A stretch of 64,000 nucleotides of DNA. Origin: an uncultured Eubacteriales bacterium (lineage in GTDB: Bacteria; Bacillota; Clostridia; Oscillospirales; Acutalibacteraceae). The DNA lies in contig CAKSCM010000005.1 of the NCBI GenBank assembly GCA_934444365.1, forward strand, positions 73,710 to 137,709, given 5' to 3'. Positions 9,922 to 19,239 of the stretch are shown here, piece by piece (positions within the stretch are counted from its first letter, which is position 1; the number at the start of each line of letters is the position of its first letter). The position numbers and the translations under genes are program-made. Under the pieces are notes generated by a model. The model had not been told where the DNA came from and did no database searches. It saw only the letters and a list, made by a program, of their open reading frames with translations.

Positions 9922-11085
9922 ATGGAAAAAGTAAGACTCGGAGTTATAGGCCTCGGTAATATGGGTACGGGCCATATCGGCAATATACTTGCCGGCAAAT
10001 GCCCCGAAATAGAGGTTACGGCCGTAGCCGATATAAATCCTGCAAAGTTTGCATGGGCAACCGAACACATCCCCGCCGCAAAGCAGTTTAATACCGGAGA
10101 GGAAATGATGGACAGCGGTCTTGTTGACGCCGTTTTAATATGCGTTCCGCATTACTTCCATCCTCCCCTTGCAATAGCCGCTATGAAACGCGGACTTCAT
10201 GTAATGTCCGAAAAGCCTGCCGGCGTTTACACAAAGCAGGTAAAGGAAATGAACGAACAGGCCAGAAAGAGCAATGTTGTTTTCGGTCTTATGTTCAACC
10301 AGCGTACAAATCCGGTCTTCCGCAAGATGAGGGAGATCGTTCAAAGCGGCGAGATGGGCGAGATCCGCCGTACCAGCTGGATCATCACCAGCTGGTACCG
10401 TGCACAGGCCTATTATGATTCGGGCGCATGGCGTGCGACCTGGTCGGGCGAAGGCGGCGGCGTTCTGCTTAACCAGTGCCCCCACAACCTTGATCTGTGG
10501 CAGTGGATTTGCGGCATGCCCGTAAAGGTAAGAACCGAAATGAAGTTCGGCAAATGGCATGACATAGAGGTTGAGGACGACGTTACGACATACGTCGAAT
10601 ACGCCAACGGCGCTACCGGAACCTTCATCACCTCCACAGGCGACGCCCCCGGTTCAAACCGCTTTGAAATAACCCTTGATTCCGGCAAGCTCATCGCCGA
10701 AAACGGCAAGCTTTATATGTGGAAGCTTGATATGCCCGAACCGGAATTCTCCCGTACAAATACCATTCCCTTCGGCCAGCCCAAGCTTACAAGAAGCGAG
10801 GTTGAGGTAACCGGAGAGGACACCGAGCATGTCGGCGTTCTCAACGCCTTTGCAGGCGCTATCCTCCGCGGCGAGCCCCTTGTTGCCGAGGGCGTTGAGG
10901 GTATAAACGGACTTAGCATTTCCAACGCAATGCATCTTTCCGCCTTCCTCGGCCGCGAGGTAACCCTGCCGATAGACGACGATCTGTTCTATGACGAGCT
11001 TATGAAGCGCGTTAAGACCTCCCGTCGCAAAGAGGGGGTAAATGAGGTATTGGCCGATACCTCGGAAACCTATAACAACAAATAA
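9922..11085 (+). CDS. Gfo/Idh/MocA-family NAD(P)-dependent oxidoreductase
   Basis: 387 residues. N-terminal Rossmann fold with GVIGLGNMGTGH, then the family signature SEKPAGVY carrying the catalytic lysine, and a C-terminal alpha/beta domain with the substrate histidine region QCPHNLDLWQWI. These enzymes oxidise or epimerise sugars, inositols or their acids. RBS AAGGAG lies 10 nt upstream of the ATG. It stands alone on the plus strand next to an AraC regulator and a uxaC operon, which suggests a role in hexuronate or related sugar-acid catabolism; the substrate cannot be stated from sequence. Confidence 0.88.
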   Translation: MEKVRLGVIGLGNMGTGHIGNILAGKCPEIEVTAVADINPAKFAWATEHIPAAKQFNTGEEMMDSGLVDAVLICVPHYFHPPLAIAAMKRGLHVMSEKPAGVYTKQVKEMNEQARKSNVVFGLMFNQRTNPVFRKMREIVQSGEMGEIRRTSWIITSWYRAQAYYDSGAWRATWSGEGGGVLLNQCPHNLDLWQWICGMPVKVRTEMKFGKWHDIEVEDDVTTYVEYANGATGTFITSTGDAPGSNRFEITLDSGKLIAENGKLYMWKLDMPEPEFSRTNTIPFGQPKLTRSEVEVTGEDTEHVGVLNAFAGAILRGEPLVAEGVEGINGLSISNAMHLSAFLGREVTLPIDDDLFYDELMKRVKTSRRKEGVNEVLADTSETYNNK

Positions 11086-11100
11086 TTAAAGCCGTAAAAA

Positions 11101-11129
11101 TGCGCCCGGGAATATATTTTCCGGGCGCA
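11101..11129. other. Hairpin after the oxidoreductase gene
   Basis: Nine-base stem TGCGCCCGG/CCGGGCGCA 15 nt after the stop codon. The plus strand lacks a following T-run, so termination activity is doubtful in that direction; on the minus strand TTTTT follows. Confidence 0.4.
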
Positions 11130-11336
11130 CTGTGAAAATACATATTCGGTTGTCCTGCCGCGCCGTAAAGCTTGATCGGATTTAGCAAAAATCGCCCGTT
11201 TCGCAACAAAACGATAAAAAGAGCAAAAAAGCCAAAGACATGGCAGCTGTTAAAAAATGACGATGCTCCGCCGATAGAGCCGACCTATCACACGGCGGTG
11301 TCCATTATCTGCCGCCATTATTACCGGCCGCCGTCA

Positions 11337-12173
11337 TCACATATCGTTCAGCTTATCATCCTTCGGAGATACCCCGAAATGCAGCCTGTACTGACGGTAA
11401 AATCCGGAATAGTCCTTGAATCCGCAAGAGGCGAAAACCTTGGTTGCCGGCTGTCCCGAGCGTATTTCCTCGCGCGCCACCATAAGGCGTTTTATAAGGA
11501 CATAGTTCCAAAGGGTGCTGCCGGTCGCCTCTTTAAACCGGCGGTTAAGATACGATTTGCTGATATAAAAACGTTCGGAAAGCGTGTCCAGCGTAAAATC
11601 GTCAAAAAGATGCGAATTTATATACTCTATAACCGACGCGACCATCTCCTTGGGCTTGTCGTCGGGCACGGCGGTTACATTCTTTGAAAAATACCTCTCG
11701 AGCTCATACAAAAGCCCCGGCAACACACCGGTTATTGCAAGACGGCGGATGTACTCGCCGCTTCCGGTTTCGGGTATCATCGACAGCATATACCGCACAA
11801 AATCAATCCCGGTATCCTCCGGAGTGTAGCGGTTGGCCGTACCGAGCGGCCTTAGCGTAAACGGCCTTAAAAGGTAACGCTCCGGGTCTATTCCGAGCAG
11901 CAGTGTCTCCGGAAAGCGAAGGGCTATACGCTCGTACGGGGCAGTTCTTTCAATATGCAGCTTGTGCGATTCGTTCGAGCGCATTATGAGTATGCAGCCC
12001 GGGGTGAGCTGATAATAATTACCCTCAACAAAATACTTTCCCTTTCCCGAAATAAAACAAAGTATTTCGGCCGTGTCATGGGTATGCATCTGGAACGCCT
12101 CCGGGTCGGGGCAATTATCAAGCGAATGGTGAAGATATATTCCGCCCGACCGATATTCGTAAATTATACTCAC
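11337..12173 (-). CDS. AraC-family transcriptional regulator
   Basis: 278 residues from a GTG start (GAGG 8 nt upstream); an ATG three codons earlier is the alternative. The N-terminal half is a cupin-like sensory domain with the HTHDTAEILCFISGKG metal/sugar-pocket type motif. The C-terminal ~100 residues hold two helix-turn-helix units: FTLDTLSERFYISKSYLNRRFKEATG and the second helix pair ending with GFKDYSGFYRQYRLHFGVSP, the AraC signature. It is divergently transcribed from uxaC across a 120-nt AT-rich gap, so it probably controls uxaC and perhaps the oxidoreductase gene downstream of its own 3' end. Effector unknown; a hexuronate is the natural guess. Confidence 0.9.
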   Translation of the reverse strand: MSIIYEYRSGGIYLHHSLDNCPDPEAFQMHTHDTAEILCFISGKGKYFVEGNYYQLTPGCILIMRSNESHKLHIERTAPYERIALRFPETLLLGIDPERYLLRPFTLRPLGTANRYTPEDTGIDFVRYMLSMIPETGSGEYIRRLAITGVLPGLLYELERYFSKNVTAVPDDKPKEMVASVIEYINSHLFDDFTLDTLSERFYISKSYLNRRFKEATGSTLWNYVLIKRLMVAREEIRSGQPATKVFASCGFKDYSGFYRQYRLHFGVSPKDDKLNDM

Positions 12174-12294
12174 AACATACACCTCTTAATTCCTTTAAAA
12201 TCAAGAATACTGTTATATTGATTATATATTATACCAATCGTTCACTATAATCAATACTTTTTTATAAAATCATTCTGTAAAAGGAGCTGTAACA

Positions 12295-13662
12295 ATGGAT
12301 AAAAACTACATTTTGCAAAGCAACAGCGGATTTAAGTTGTATGAAAAAAATCGCAATCTGCCGATATTCGATTATCACTGTCATCTTTCTCCCAAGGAGA
12401 TATACGAAGACAAGGAATTCTCCGATATAGGCGAAATGTTCTTAGGCGGAGATCATTACAAATGGAGGCTTATGCGCTGCTTCGGAATAGATGAAGAATT
12501 CATTACCGGAAGCGCTCCCATGCGCGAAAAATTCAGAAAATACGCCGCGGCTCTTGAGACCGCCGCCTCAAATTCCCTTTATTACTGGACCAAAATGGAG
12601 CTTTCGATATACTTCGGAATCGACGAGCCGCTAAACCCCGATACCGCCGACGAAATATATGATAAGGCAAACGAAAAAATAAAGAAAGAGCATCTGTCTC
12701 CCCGAAAGCTCATCGAAGGCTCAAACGTCAGATACATCGCCACAACCGACGATATTTGCGACGATCTTTCGTGGCATGAAAAGCTCAAAAATGAAGCCCT
12801 TTCGTTTACCGTTGCCCCCTCCTTCAGGACCGACCGGATTTTAAGCATAAACAAGCCCGGAACGAAGCAGATGATGGACGGGCTTTCGAAGGTTTCCGGT
12901 ACAGACGTCACCGATCTTGAAAGCTTCAAATCGGCCCTTTGCAGCCGGATGGATTTTTTTAAAGAGCACGGCTGCCGTTTTTCCGACGTAGGACTCCCCT
13001 TCTTCCCCGACAGGATATATTCATCATCCGATGCCGACGCCGTATTCGGTAAGGCGCTTTCAGGCGGCACGATAACCGATGAGGAATACAGTGGCTTTTT
13101 AGGCCACATCTACCGCTTTTTAGGCGGCGAATACAAAAAGAGAGATATGGTAATGCAAATGCATCTCGGCGTATGGCGCAACGCGAACACCAAGCTTTTT
13201 GAGCGTTGCGGAGCCGATGCCGGCGGAGATTGCATGGGTGAGGACATAACCCCGTCACAGCTTATAAGACTGCTCGACTCAATGAACATGGATGACGCTC
13301 TACCGATAACCGTTTTGTACGCCTTAAAGCCCGGCCTGTACCCGATTTTATGCAACGTCGCCTCATCGTATAAGGGCTGTATAACCGGCACCGCATGGTG
13401 GTTCTGCGACAACAAGCGAGGAATTGAGGAACAGATAAAAACCCTGTGCGAGCAGGGACATATCGGCAAATTCCTCGGTATGCTCACCGATTCAAGGAGC
13501 TTTTTATCCTACGCGCGCCACGATTTTTTCCGCCGTATATTCTGCAATGTAATAGGCGAGCTTTGCGACAAGGGCGAATTCGATGAGAAAGCAGCCGAAA
13601 AGCTGACCGAAGCCGTATTTTGCGGCAATATTTCAACACTTATAGAAAAGGGAGTACTGTAA
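12295..13662 (+). CDS. uxaC: Glucuronate/galacturonate isomerase
   Basis: 455 residues, the normal UxaC length. Amidohydrolase-like TIM barrel with the diagnostic FDYHCHLSP near the N-terminus, TTDDICD, and the C-terminal LTDSRSFLSYARHDFFRR block. Converts D-glucuronate to D-fructuronate or D-galacturonate to D-tagaturonate, the first cytoplasmic step of hexuronate breakdown. RBS AAAGGAG 8 nt before the ATG. Its stop codon overlaps the start of the next gene (TAATG), so the two are translationally coupled. Confidence 0.95.
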   Translation: MDKNYILQSNSGFKLYEKNRNLPIFDYHCHLSPKEIYEDKEFSDIGEMFLGGDHYKWRLMRCFGIDEEFITGSAPMREKFRKYAAALETAASNSLYYWTKMELSIYFGIDEPLNPDTADEIYDKANEKIKKEHLSPRKLIEGSNVRYIATTDDICDDLSWHEKLKNEALSFTVAPSFRTDRILSINKPGTKQMMDGLSKVSGTDVTDLESFKSALCSRMDFFKEHGCRFSDVGLPFFPDRIYSSSDADAVFGKALSGGTITDEEYSGFLGHIYRFLGGEYKKRDMVMQMHLGVWRNANTKLFERCGADAGGDCMGEDITPSQLIRLLDSMNMDDALPITVLYALKPGLYPILCNVASSYKGCITGTAWWFCDNKRGIEEQIKTLCEQGHIGKFLGMLTDSRSFLSYARHDFFRRIFCNVIGELCDKGEFDEKAAEKLTEAVFCGNISTLIEKGVL

Positions 13663-14516
13663 TGAAGTATGATTTTAAGCTTGCGGCCTTTGCCGATGAG
13701 GCCGGCGATTCCCTTGCCGAGCAGATATCGGCAATGAGCTCAAACGGCATTGAAATGCTTGAAATCCGCGGAGTCGACGGTAAAAACATTGCCGACGTAA
13801 AGCCTGCCGAGGCCAAAGAAATACGTAAAATGCTCGACGACGCGGGCATATCGGTCTGGTCAATAGGCTCTCCGACCGGCAAAACCGACATTAACGATTC
13901 CTTTGCTCCTGTGCTCGATTCCTTTAAAAACATGATCGAATGCGCCGAAATCCTCGGGGCGAAAAAATACCGCCTTTTCAGCTTTTTCGGGACCAATAAG
14001 GATGGACAGGATTATTTCGACGAGGTCGCAAGCCGTCTTGAGCGTCTTTGCGAGGCGGCAAGGGGCAGCGGAATTACCCTTTGTCACGAAAACGAAAAGG
14101 AAATTTACGGCGAAAGCGCTCTGCACTGCCTTAATATAGCAAAATCGCTCGGCCAGATAAAGCTGATATTCGACCCTGCGAATTTTATACAAAGCGGAGT
14201 TGACGTAAAGGAGGCGTGGGATATGCTCGCCCCCTACGTCGATTACGTTCATATAAAGGATTCGCTTAAAAGCGGCGACGTTGTCCCTGCCGGCGAGGGC
14301 GAGGGCTGTTTCGATTATATTCTCCCCCGTTACTTTGCAAATGGCGGACGGATCTTGACCTTAGAGCCCCATCTTGCCGAATTTACCGGACTGGCCGCTT
14401 TAGAGGGTGACGACAACAGGAGCATCGTCGGCCAAAACGGACTTCATTTTGATTCCCAGCGTTCCGCCTTCGATTACGCGGCAAACGCTTTGAAAAAGCT
14501 ACTTGAAAGGTTGTAA
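13662..14516 (+). CDS. Sugar-phosphate isomerase/epimerase (xylose-isomerase-like TIM barrel)
   Basis: 284 residues. Single AP-endonuclease-2-type TIM barrel with CHENEKEIYGES, FDPANFIQSG and VDYVHIKDS, which carry the metal-binding Glu, Asp/His residues of the IolE/hydroxypyruvate-isomerase-like group. The ATG overlaps the uxaC stop by one base and has GGGAG 7 nt upstream; a longer frame starting within uxaC is not needed. Likely a cytoplasmic isomerase in the same hexuronate or polyol pathway; exact substrate unknown. Confidence 0.85.
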   Translation: MKYDFKLAAFADEAGDSLAEQISAMSSNGIEMLEIRGVDGKNIADVKPAEAKEIRKMLDDAGISVWSIGSPTGKTDINDSFAPVLDSFKNMIECAEILGAKKYRLFSFFGTNKDGQDYFDEVASRLERLCEAARGSGITLCHENEKEIYGESALHCLNIAKSLGQIKLIFDPANFIQSGVDVKEAWDMLAPYVDYVHIKDSLKSGDVVPAGEGEGCFDYILPRYFANGGRILTLEPHLAEFTGLAALEGDDNRSIVGQNGLHFDSQRSAFDYAANALKKLLERL

Positions 14517-14521
14517 TAAAA

Positions 14522-15286
14522 ATGAAAATAGGCGTTCAACTTTACACATTAAGAGATTTTTGCAAGGACACACAGTCCCTTTCCGAAACCTTAAAAAAGG
14601 TAGCGGACATGGGATATACCACGGTACAGCTTTCGGGAATATGCGCATATGATCCCGAATGGATGGCCGGCCAGCTAAAAGAAAACGGCCTTACCTGCCC
14701 CCTTACCCACACAAGCCCCGACCGTATAGCCGACGATACCATGAAGGTCATTGAAGAGCACCGCATTTTCGGCTGTTCGAATATAGGAATCGGCTGTTCG
14801 AATATATATGAGGACCGCGAAAAATTTGACAGCTTTGTAAAACGCTTTAAGGAACCGGCAAAGGTACTTAAAGACAACGGCATGTACCTTATGTATCACA
14901 ACCATAATCTTGAATTCAATCAGTACGACGACTCCGACAAGATAGTGCTCGAGATGCTTTGCGAGGCCTTTTCTCCCGACGAGCTCGGAATCACCCTCGA
15001 TACCTTCTGGGTGCAAGCCGGCGGCGGAGATCCCGTCTGGTGGATACATCATCTTAAGGGCCGCACCCCCTGCATTCATCTTAAGGATCTTGCCTATCGC
15101 AAGAGTAATGACCTCACCATGCTGCCCGTAGGCTCCGGAAACATGAATTTCGAAGCAATACTTGCAGCCTGCGAGGACGAGAAGGTACAGTATGGTCTGG
15201 TTGAGCAGGATGTCTGCAACGGCCGCGATCCCTTCGACTGCATTAAGGATAGCTACGACTTCCTTAAATCCTTCGGCCTCAACTAA
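14522..15286 (+). CDS. Sugar-phosphate isomerase/epimerase, second copy type
   Basis: 254 residues. Starts MKIGVQLYTLRDFCKD, a typical opening for this TIM-barrel family; metal-ligand region YHNHNLEF, then LDTFWVQAGG and HLKDL. Only 5 nt separates it from the preceding isomerase gene, so uxaC and the two isomerases form one operon. The two isomerases are clearly not recent duplicates. Function is inferred at family level only. Confidence 0.86.
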   Translation: MKIGVQLYTLRDFCKDTQSLSETLKKVADMGYTTVQLSGICAYDPEWMAGQLKENGLTCPLTHTSPDRIADDTMKVIEEHRIFGCSNIGIGCSNIYEDREKFDSFVKRFKEPAKVLKDNGMYLMYHNHNLEFNQYDDSDKIVLEMLCEAFSPDELGITLDTFWVQAGGGDPVWWIHHLKGRTPCIHLKDLAYRKSNDLTMLPVGSGNMNFEAILAACEDEKVQYGLVEQDVCNGRDPFDCIKDSYDFLKSFGLN

Positions 15287-15307
15287 ACCGATAAAATATA
15301 AAAAGAT

Positions 15308-15349
15308 AACGTCCCCGGGTCATGCAAATACATGCTCCGGGGACGTTTT
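15308..15349. terminator. Bidirectional terminator between uxaC operon and livF
   Basis: GC-rich stem ACGTCCCCGG/CCGGGGACGT with flanking A and T runs, placed between convergent transcription units. Confidence 0.85.
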
Positions 15350-15428
15350 ATATAGTTTAAAATATTCCGGCGTACTTATTATCTTTAGCTGCACCGTTTT
15401 AATCGGCAGCTTTATGCCGTATAAGTCT

Positions 15429-16148
15429 TTACGCCCTGCTCTTTCCGAGATAGGCTTCCTTTACGGTTTCGTCGGCGAGCAGCTCATGTCCCGTACCCTG
15501 CATGGTTATATGGCCGGTTTCGAGCACATAGCCCTTGTGGGCCGTCTGCAAAGCGACATTGGCATTCTGTTCAATAAGCAAAACCGTTATTCCCTGAGAA
15601 TTTATGGTGCGTATTATCTCAAAAATGCTCTTAACAACCAGGGGAGCGAGTCCGAGCGACGGCTCATCCATCATAACAAGCTTCGGCCGGCTCATAAGAG
15701 CACGCCCGACAGCCAGCATCTGCTGCTCACCGCCCGAAAGGGTACCGGCAAGCTGCCAGTGGCGTTCTTTTAATCTCGGGAAAAGCGAGTAAACGTATTC
15801 AAGGTCGGCCGATATCGAATCCTTCCTGAGATAAGCGCCTATTTTAAGGTTTTCAAGCACCGTAAGATTCGGAAACACGCGCCTTCCCTCGGGCACAAGG
15901 GTTATTCCCCTTGATACTATGTTATCGGGCGTTTTCCCGATTATGCTTTGTCCCTCAAACAGTATATCGCCGCTTTTCGGACGGACAATTCCGGACACAC
16001 AGCGCAAAATGGTCGATTTACCGGCACCGTTTGCACCGACAAGGGTAACTATTTTCCCCTGCTCTACATCTATCGATACACCGTCAACCGCCTTTATTCC
16101 GCCGAAATTAACAACAAGATTTTTTATTTCAAGAATATTGTTACTCAT
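15429..16148 (-). CDS. livF: Branched-chain amino acid ABC transporter, ATPase LivF
   Basis: 239 residues. Walker A GANGAGKST, Q-loop region LVPEGRRVFPNLTV that is typical of LivF, signature LSGGEQQ, Walker B LVMMDEPSLGLAP, H-loop after LLIEQN. Couples ATP hydrolysis to uptake through LivH/LivM. The ATG overlaps the end of livG by 8 nt; an upstream extension of the frame inside livG is rejected because the native family start is right at this ATG. Last gene of the liv operon. Confidence 0.93.
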   Translation of the reverse strand: MSNNILEIKNLVVNFGGIKAVDGVSIDVEQGKIVTLVGANGAGKSTILRCVSGIVRPKSGDILFEGQSIIGKTPDNIVSRGITLVPEGRRVFPNLTVLENLKIGAYLRKDSISADLEYVYSLFPRLKERHWQLAGTLSGGEQQMLAVGRALMSRPKLVMMDEPSLGLAPLVVKSIFEIIRTINSQGITVLLIEQNANVALQTAHKGYVLETGHITMQGTGHELLADETVKEAYLGKSRA

Positions 16149-17028
16149 CCTCTTCGGCACCTCCAAGATAGGCCTCGATAACCGCCGGATCGTTTTGAAC
16201 CTCCGAGGGCTTGCCCGAGCATATAAGCTTGCCGAAATCCACGACGTAAATTCTGTCGGATATATCCATAACAAGATTCATATGGTGCTCTATAAGCAGT
16301 ACCGTAAGCTCGAACTCCGTTCTTATCTGCTTTATAAAATCGGTAAGCTCATCGGTTTCCTGAGGATTCATTCCGGCCGCCGGCTCGTCAAGGAGCAGCA
16401 GCGTCGGCTCGGTTGCAAGCGCACGGGCAATCTCCAGCCGGCGCTGTTTTCCGTAGGGCAGCGAGGTTGCAATCTCATTTTTTACATCGTCAAGACCAAC
16501 CGTTTTTAAAAGCTCGTCTACATGCTCATGCATTCTTTTTTCCTCTTTACGGTTAAGGCCAAACACCGCCGTAAAAAGGTTGCTCGTGCGGCGCATATGC
16601 ATGGCCACCAGAACATTCTCGAAAACCGTCATCGACTTGAACAGCCGTATGTTCTGAAAGGTTCTCGCCATTCCGAGCTTGGTTATCTTATCCGGCGTTT
16701 TTTCTACCGAATGCTTGTAGTCGCCGGCATGTTCACCCGCATACAGCTTTTTCATCTTACCCTTGGGATGATTTTCAAGGATAAGCTGGTCGTTAAAATA
16801 TACCGCACCGTTTGTCGGCTGATAAACTCCCGTTATGGCGTTGAATACGGTCGTTTTTCCGGCTCCGTTAGGACCTATAAGGGAAACTATCTCGCCCTTG
16901 TTGACCTCCATACTAAGGTCGTTTACCGCAACAACACCGCCGAATTGCATGGTCAGGTTTTCAAGACGAAGGACATTCCGAACACCGGACTTTGCAGCGG
17001 CATTCTCCAGCTGTTGTATTTTTTCCAT
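16141..17028 (-). CDS. livG: Branched-chain amino acid ABC transporter, ATPase LivG
   Basis: 295 residues. Walker A GPNGAGKTT, the LivG-type insert carrying ARTFQNIRLFKSMTV, LPYGKQRRLEIARAL as signature motif, Walker B LLLLDEPAAGMNPQE and LLIEHHM. Partner of LivF in the heterodimeric ATPase. Two adjacent ATGs; the second has better spacing to the GGAGG. The first overlaps the livM stop as ATGA. The region between Walker A and the Q-loop is ~20 residues longer than in E. coli LivG. Confidence 0.93.
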   Translation of the reverse strand: MEKIQQLENAAAKSGVRNVLRLENLTMQFGGVVAVNDLSMEVNKGEIVSLIGPNGAGKTTVFNAITGVYQPTNGAVYFNDQLILENHPKGKMKKLYAGEHAGDYKHSVEKTPDKITKLGMARTFQNIRLFKSMTVFENVLVAMHMRRTSNLFTAVFGLNRKEEKRMHEHVDELLKTVGLDDVKNEIATSLPYGKQRRLEIARALATEPTLLLLDEPAAGMNPQETDELTDFIKQIRTEFELTVLLIEHHMNLVMDISDRIYVVDFGKLICSGKPSEVQNDPAVIEAYLGGAEEDE

Positions 17029-18188
17029 CATTCGGCCTCCTTCGTCTCATCGGCGGATTTTTTGCCGGAGAAAAGTCCCTTTACTTTGCCGGGGATTCCT
17101 TTTACGGCTTTAACGATACCGACCGAGCTGAATTCCCTGTCTCCCATTATTCCGTTGCGGAAGAAAAGCACGAATATCATTATAATTACCGAAAATACCA
17201 CCAGCCTGAAGCCGTTACGGAACATAGGCGAGGAAATACCGGCAAAGGTTCCGCTGTCAAGCCCTCTGAGCCACCACTCCTGAGAGGCAATGTAAAGAAA
17301 GCTTGAAAGCACCGAACCGGTAACCGAACCGATTCCGCCTATAACCACAATAAGCAGTATTTCGTAGGTAAGGGCCGAGGTAAAGGGCGCGGCATTGGTC
17401 GAGGTAACAAAGATCGCATACATGGCGCCGCCGATACCGGCAAAAAACGAGCTTACGACAAAGCTTATCATCTTATGACGGGCAAGATTTATACCCATGG
17501 CCTCGGCTGCAACCTCATCGTCCCGTATGGCCTTGAACGCACGGCCGTAGGTCGAGCGTATAAGCAGGGCAATGATCCCTATGCATACAAACGCGACCAG
17601 GAAAAACGGCATGATGTAGGAAATTTTCTGTAACGGCGTTTCCTTAAGCGCATCCTTAAAGGTGTTGAGCTTGCTTATCGGGAAAGAGCCGTTGGTAAGA
17701 GGGCCAAGCTTATCCCACTGGATGATGGTGCGGAGTATCTCGGCAAATCCGAGGGTCGCAATGGCAAGATAGTCGCTTTTCAGCTTTAATACCGGAAGTC
17801 CTATAAGAAAGGCAAAAGCCGCCGCCGCAAGGCCGGCTAAAATTATGGCAACGACCATCGGAAGCTGAAAATTCACTATCGGATCGCCCGAATACTGGAA
17901 CACCATCGCACGGCTTGCATCGTCTATCGAAAAGATAGAGTACATGTATGCACCTATAAGCATAAAGCCGGCCTGTCCGAGCGAAAAAAGTCCGGTAAAG
18001 CCGTTTAGCAGATTCATGGATACGGCAACTATCGCATAAACGCAGCCCTTTTGCAGGACTTTTGATATCATATCGTAGGAATTCGAGGTCATGTCAATTA
18101 TAATCAGCACGACCACAAGCGCCGCAAAAAGTATCAGGTTGCAGATTTTATTGGTTTTCTTTTGTGCAGGGGTAAGTATTCTTTTCAT
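17028..18188 (-). CDS. livM: Branched-chain amino acid ABC transporter, permease LivM
   Basis: 386 residues, about ten hydrophobic segments. Contains the LivM loop GRAFKAIRDDEVAAEAMGINLARHK, which contacts the ATPases. A basic C-terminal tail of ~40 residues (KGLFSGKKSADETKEAE) extends beyond the last membrane helix. RBS AAGGGGG; 12 nt downstream of livH. Confidence 0.92.
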   Translation of the reverse strand: MKRILTPAQKKTNKICNLILFAALVVVLIIIDMTSNSYDMISKVLQKGCVYAIVAVSMNLLNGFTGLFSLGQAGFMLIGAYMYSIFSIDDASRAMVFQYSGDPIVNFQLPMVVAIILAGLAAAAFAFLIGLPVLKLKSDYLAIATLGFAEILRTIIQWDKLGPLTNGSFPISKLNTFKDALKETPLQKISYIMPFFLVAFVCIGIIALLIRSTYGRAFKAIRDDEVAAEAMGINLARHKMISFVVSSFFAGIGGAMYAIFVTSTNAAPFTSALTYEILLIVVIGGIGSVTGSVLSSFLYIASQEWWLRGLDSGTFAGISSPMFRNGFRLVVFSVIIMIFVLFFRNGIMGDREFSSVGIVKAVKGIPGKVKGLFSGKKSADETKEAE

Positions 18189-18200
18189 ATCGGCACCCCC

Positions 18201-19079
18201 TTAAACCTTGTCGGTCGTCTTCTCGCCGAAGAGACCGGAGGGCTTTATGCACAAAATAAATATAAGCAATGCGAAGGTAAAGGCGTCGGAAAAGGGAGTA
18301 AGGCTTACCCCTCCTATGCTTACCGCCCTTATAAGGTTTTCGCATATACCTATTATAAAAGCACCTATAACCGCTCCCGGAATAGAGCCTATTCCGCCGA
18401 AAACGGCCGCAACAAAGGATTTGAGTCCCGGCATGGCGCCCGATGTCGGTATGACCGAGGGGTAGTTGCTGAAATAAAGTATTGAGCCGACCGCCGCAAG
18501 CAGCGATCCGATTATAAATGTAGTGCTTATTACCCGGTTGATCTTTATTCCCATAAGCTGAGAGGTCTCAAAATCCTTTGAAACCGCCCTCATAGCTATA
18601 CCGATTTTCGTGAATTTTATGAGAAGTACAAGCAGTATTACAAGGGTGACCGTCAGCACCGGAGTAACAACGGTAACCCATTTTGTAGTAGCACCGAAAA
18701 TGGTCACCGTATCCGAAAGGAAAGGTATGGACGGATAGACCTTGGCAAGTCCGCCCGTGACATAAAGCGCGACATTCTGTAAAAGATATGAAACACCGAT
18801 AGCCGAAATCATGACCGACATTCTCGGTGCCGAGCGAAGCGGCTTATAAGCCACCCGTTCAATGGTAAAGCCGATTATCACCGTAACTATAAGAACGAAC
18901 GGTATCGACAGATAAAGCGGCATTGCCGTTGTGGCATATACCATTATAAGGCCGGCCGCCATAAACAGGTCGCCGTGCGCAAAGTTGATAAGTCTCAATA
19001 TACCGTAGACCATTGTGTAACCTATGGCTATAAGGGCATATTGGCCGCCGACCGAAATGCCGGCAAGAATATAATCCAT
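18201..19079 (-). CDS. livH: Branched-chain amino acid ABC transporter, permease LivH
   Basis: 292 residues, eight or so membrane helices. LRLINFAHGDLFM near the N-terminus and MRAVSKDFETSQLMGI are family hallmarks. Start MDYILAG is chosen because GGGGGA lies 7 nt upstream; an ATG five codons earlier lacks spacing. First of the four-gene livHMGF block, separated from livK by a 160-nt gap containing a strong hairpin. Confidence 0.92.
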   Translation of the reverse strand: MDYILAGISVGGQYALIAIGYTMVYGILRLINFAHGDLFMAAGLIMVYATTAMPLYLSIPFVLIVTVIIGFTIERVAYKPLRSAPRMSVMISAIGVSYLLQNVALYVTGGLAKVYPSIPFLSDTVTIFGATTKWVTVVTPVLTVTLVILLVLLIKFTKIGIAMRAVSKDFETSQLMGIKINRVISTTFIIGSLLAAVGSILYFSNYPSVIPTSGAMPGLKSFVAAVFGGIGSIPGAVIGAFIIGICENLIRAVSIGGVSLTPFSDAFTFALLIFILCIKPSGLFGEKTTDKV

Positions 19080-19191
19080 TAGTTTATCCCCCATAAGCTG
19101 AGAGATCTCGAATTTCAGTTCGGGTCGGCCCCCAAAAAAATCAAGGCCGGGTTAAATTCGACATTTTTCAGCGGTATAAAGTACAAAGCAA

Positions 19192-19215
19192 GGCCGGATG
19201 CACGGGCATCCGGCC
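19192..19215 (-). terminator. Intercistronic hairpin between livK and livH
   Basis: Ten-base perfect stem GGCCGGATGC/GCATCCGGCC with a tetraloop and only a weak U-tract after it on the minus strand. The placement fits a partial terminator that keeps the binding protein more abundant than the membrane complex. Confidence 0.65.
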
Positions 19216-19239
19216 CTGTTGTCAAAGCCGTAAAGTAAA

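Noticed and set aside
11101..11129. Strong terminator for the oxidoreductase gene
   Set aside because: Good stem but no T-run on the plus strand, so it is listed only as a hairpin.
15162..15773. 203-codon plus-strand frame opposite livF
   Set aside because: Runs over a terminator and antisense to livF; no start signals.
16522..17283. 253-codon plus-strand frame opposite livG/livM
   Set aside because: Antisense to well-supported transporter genes; long frame arises from codon bias.
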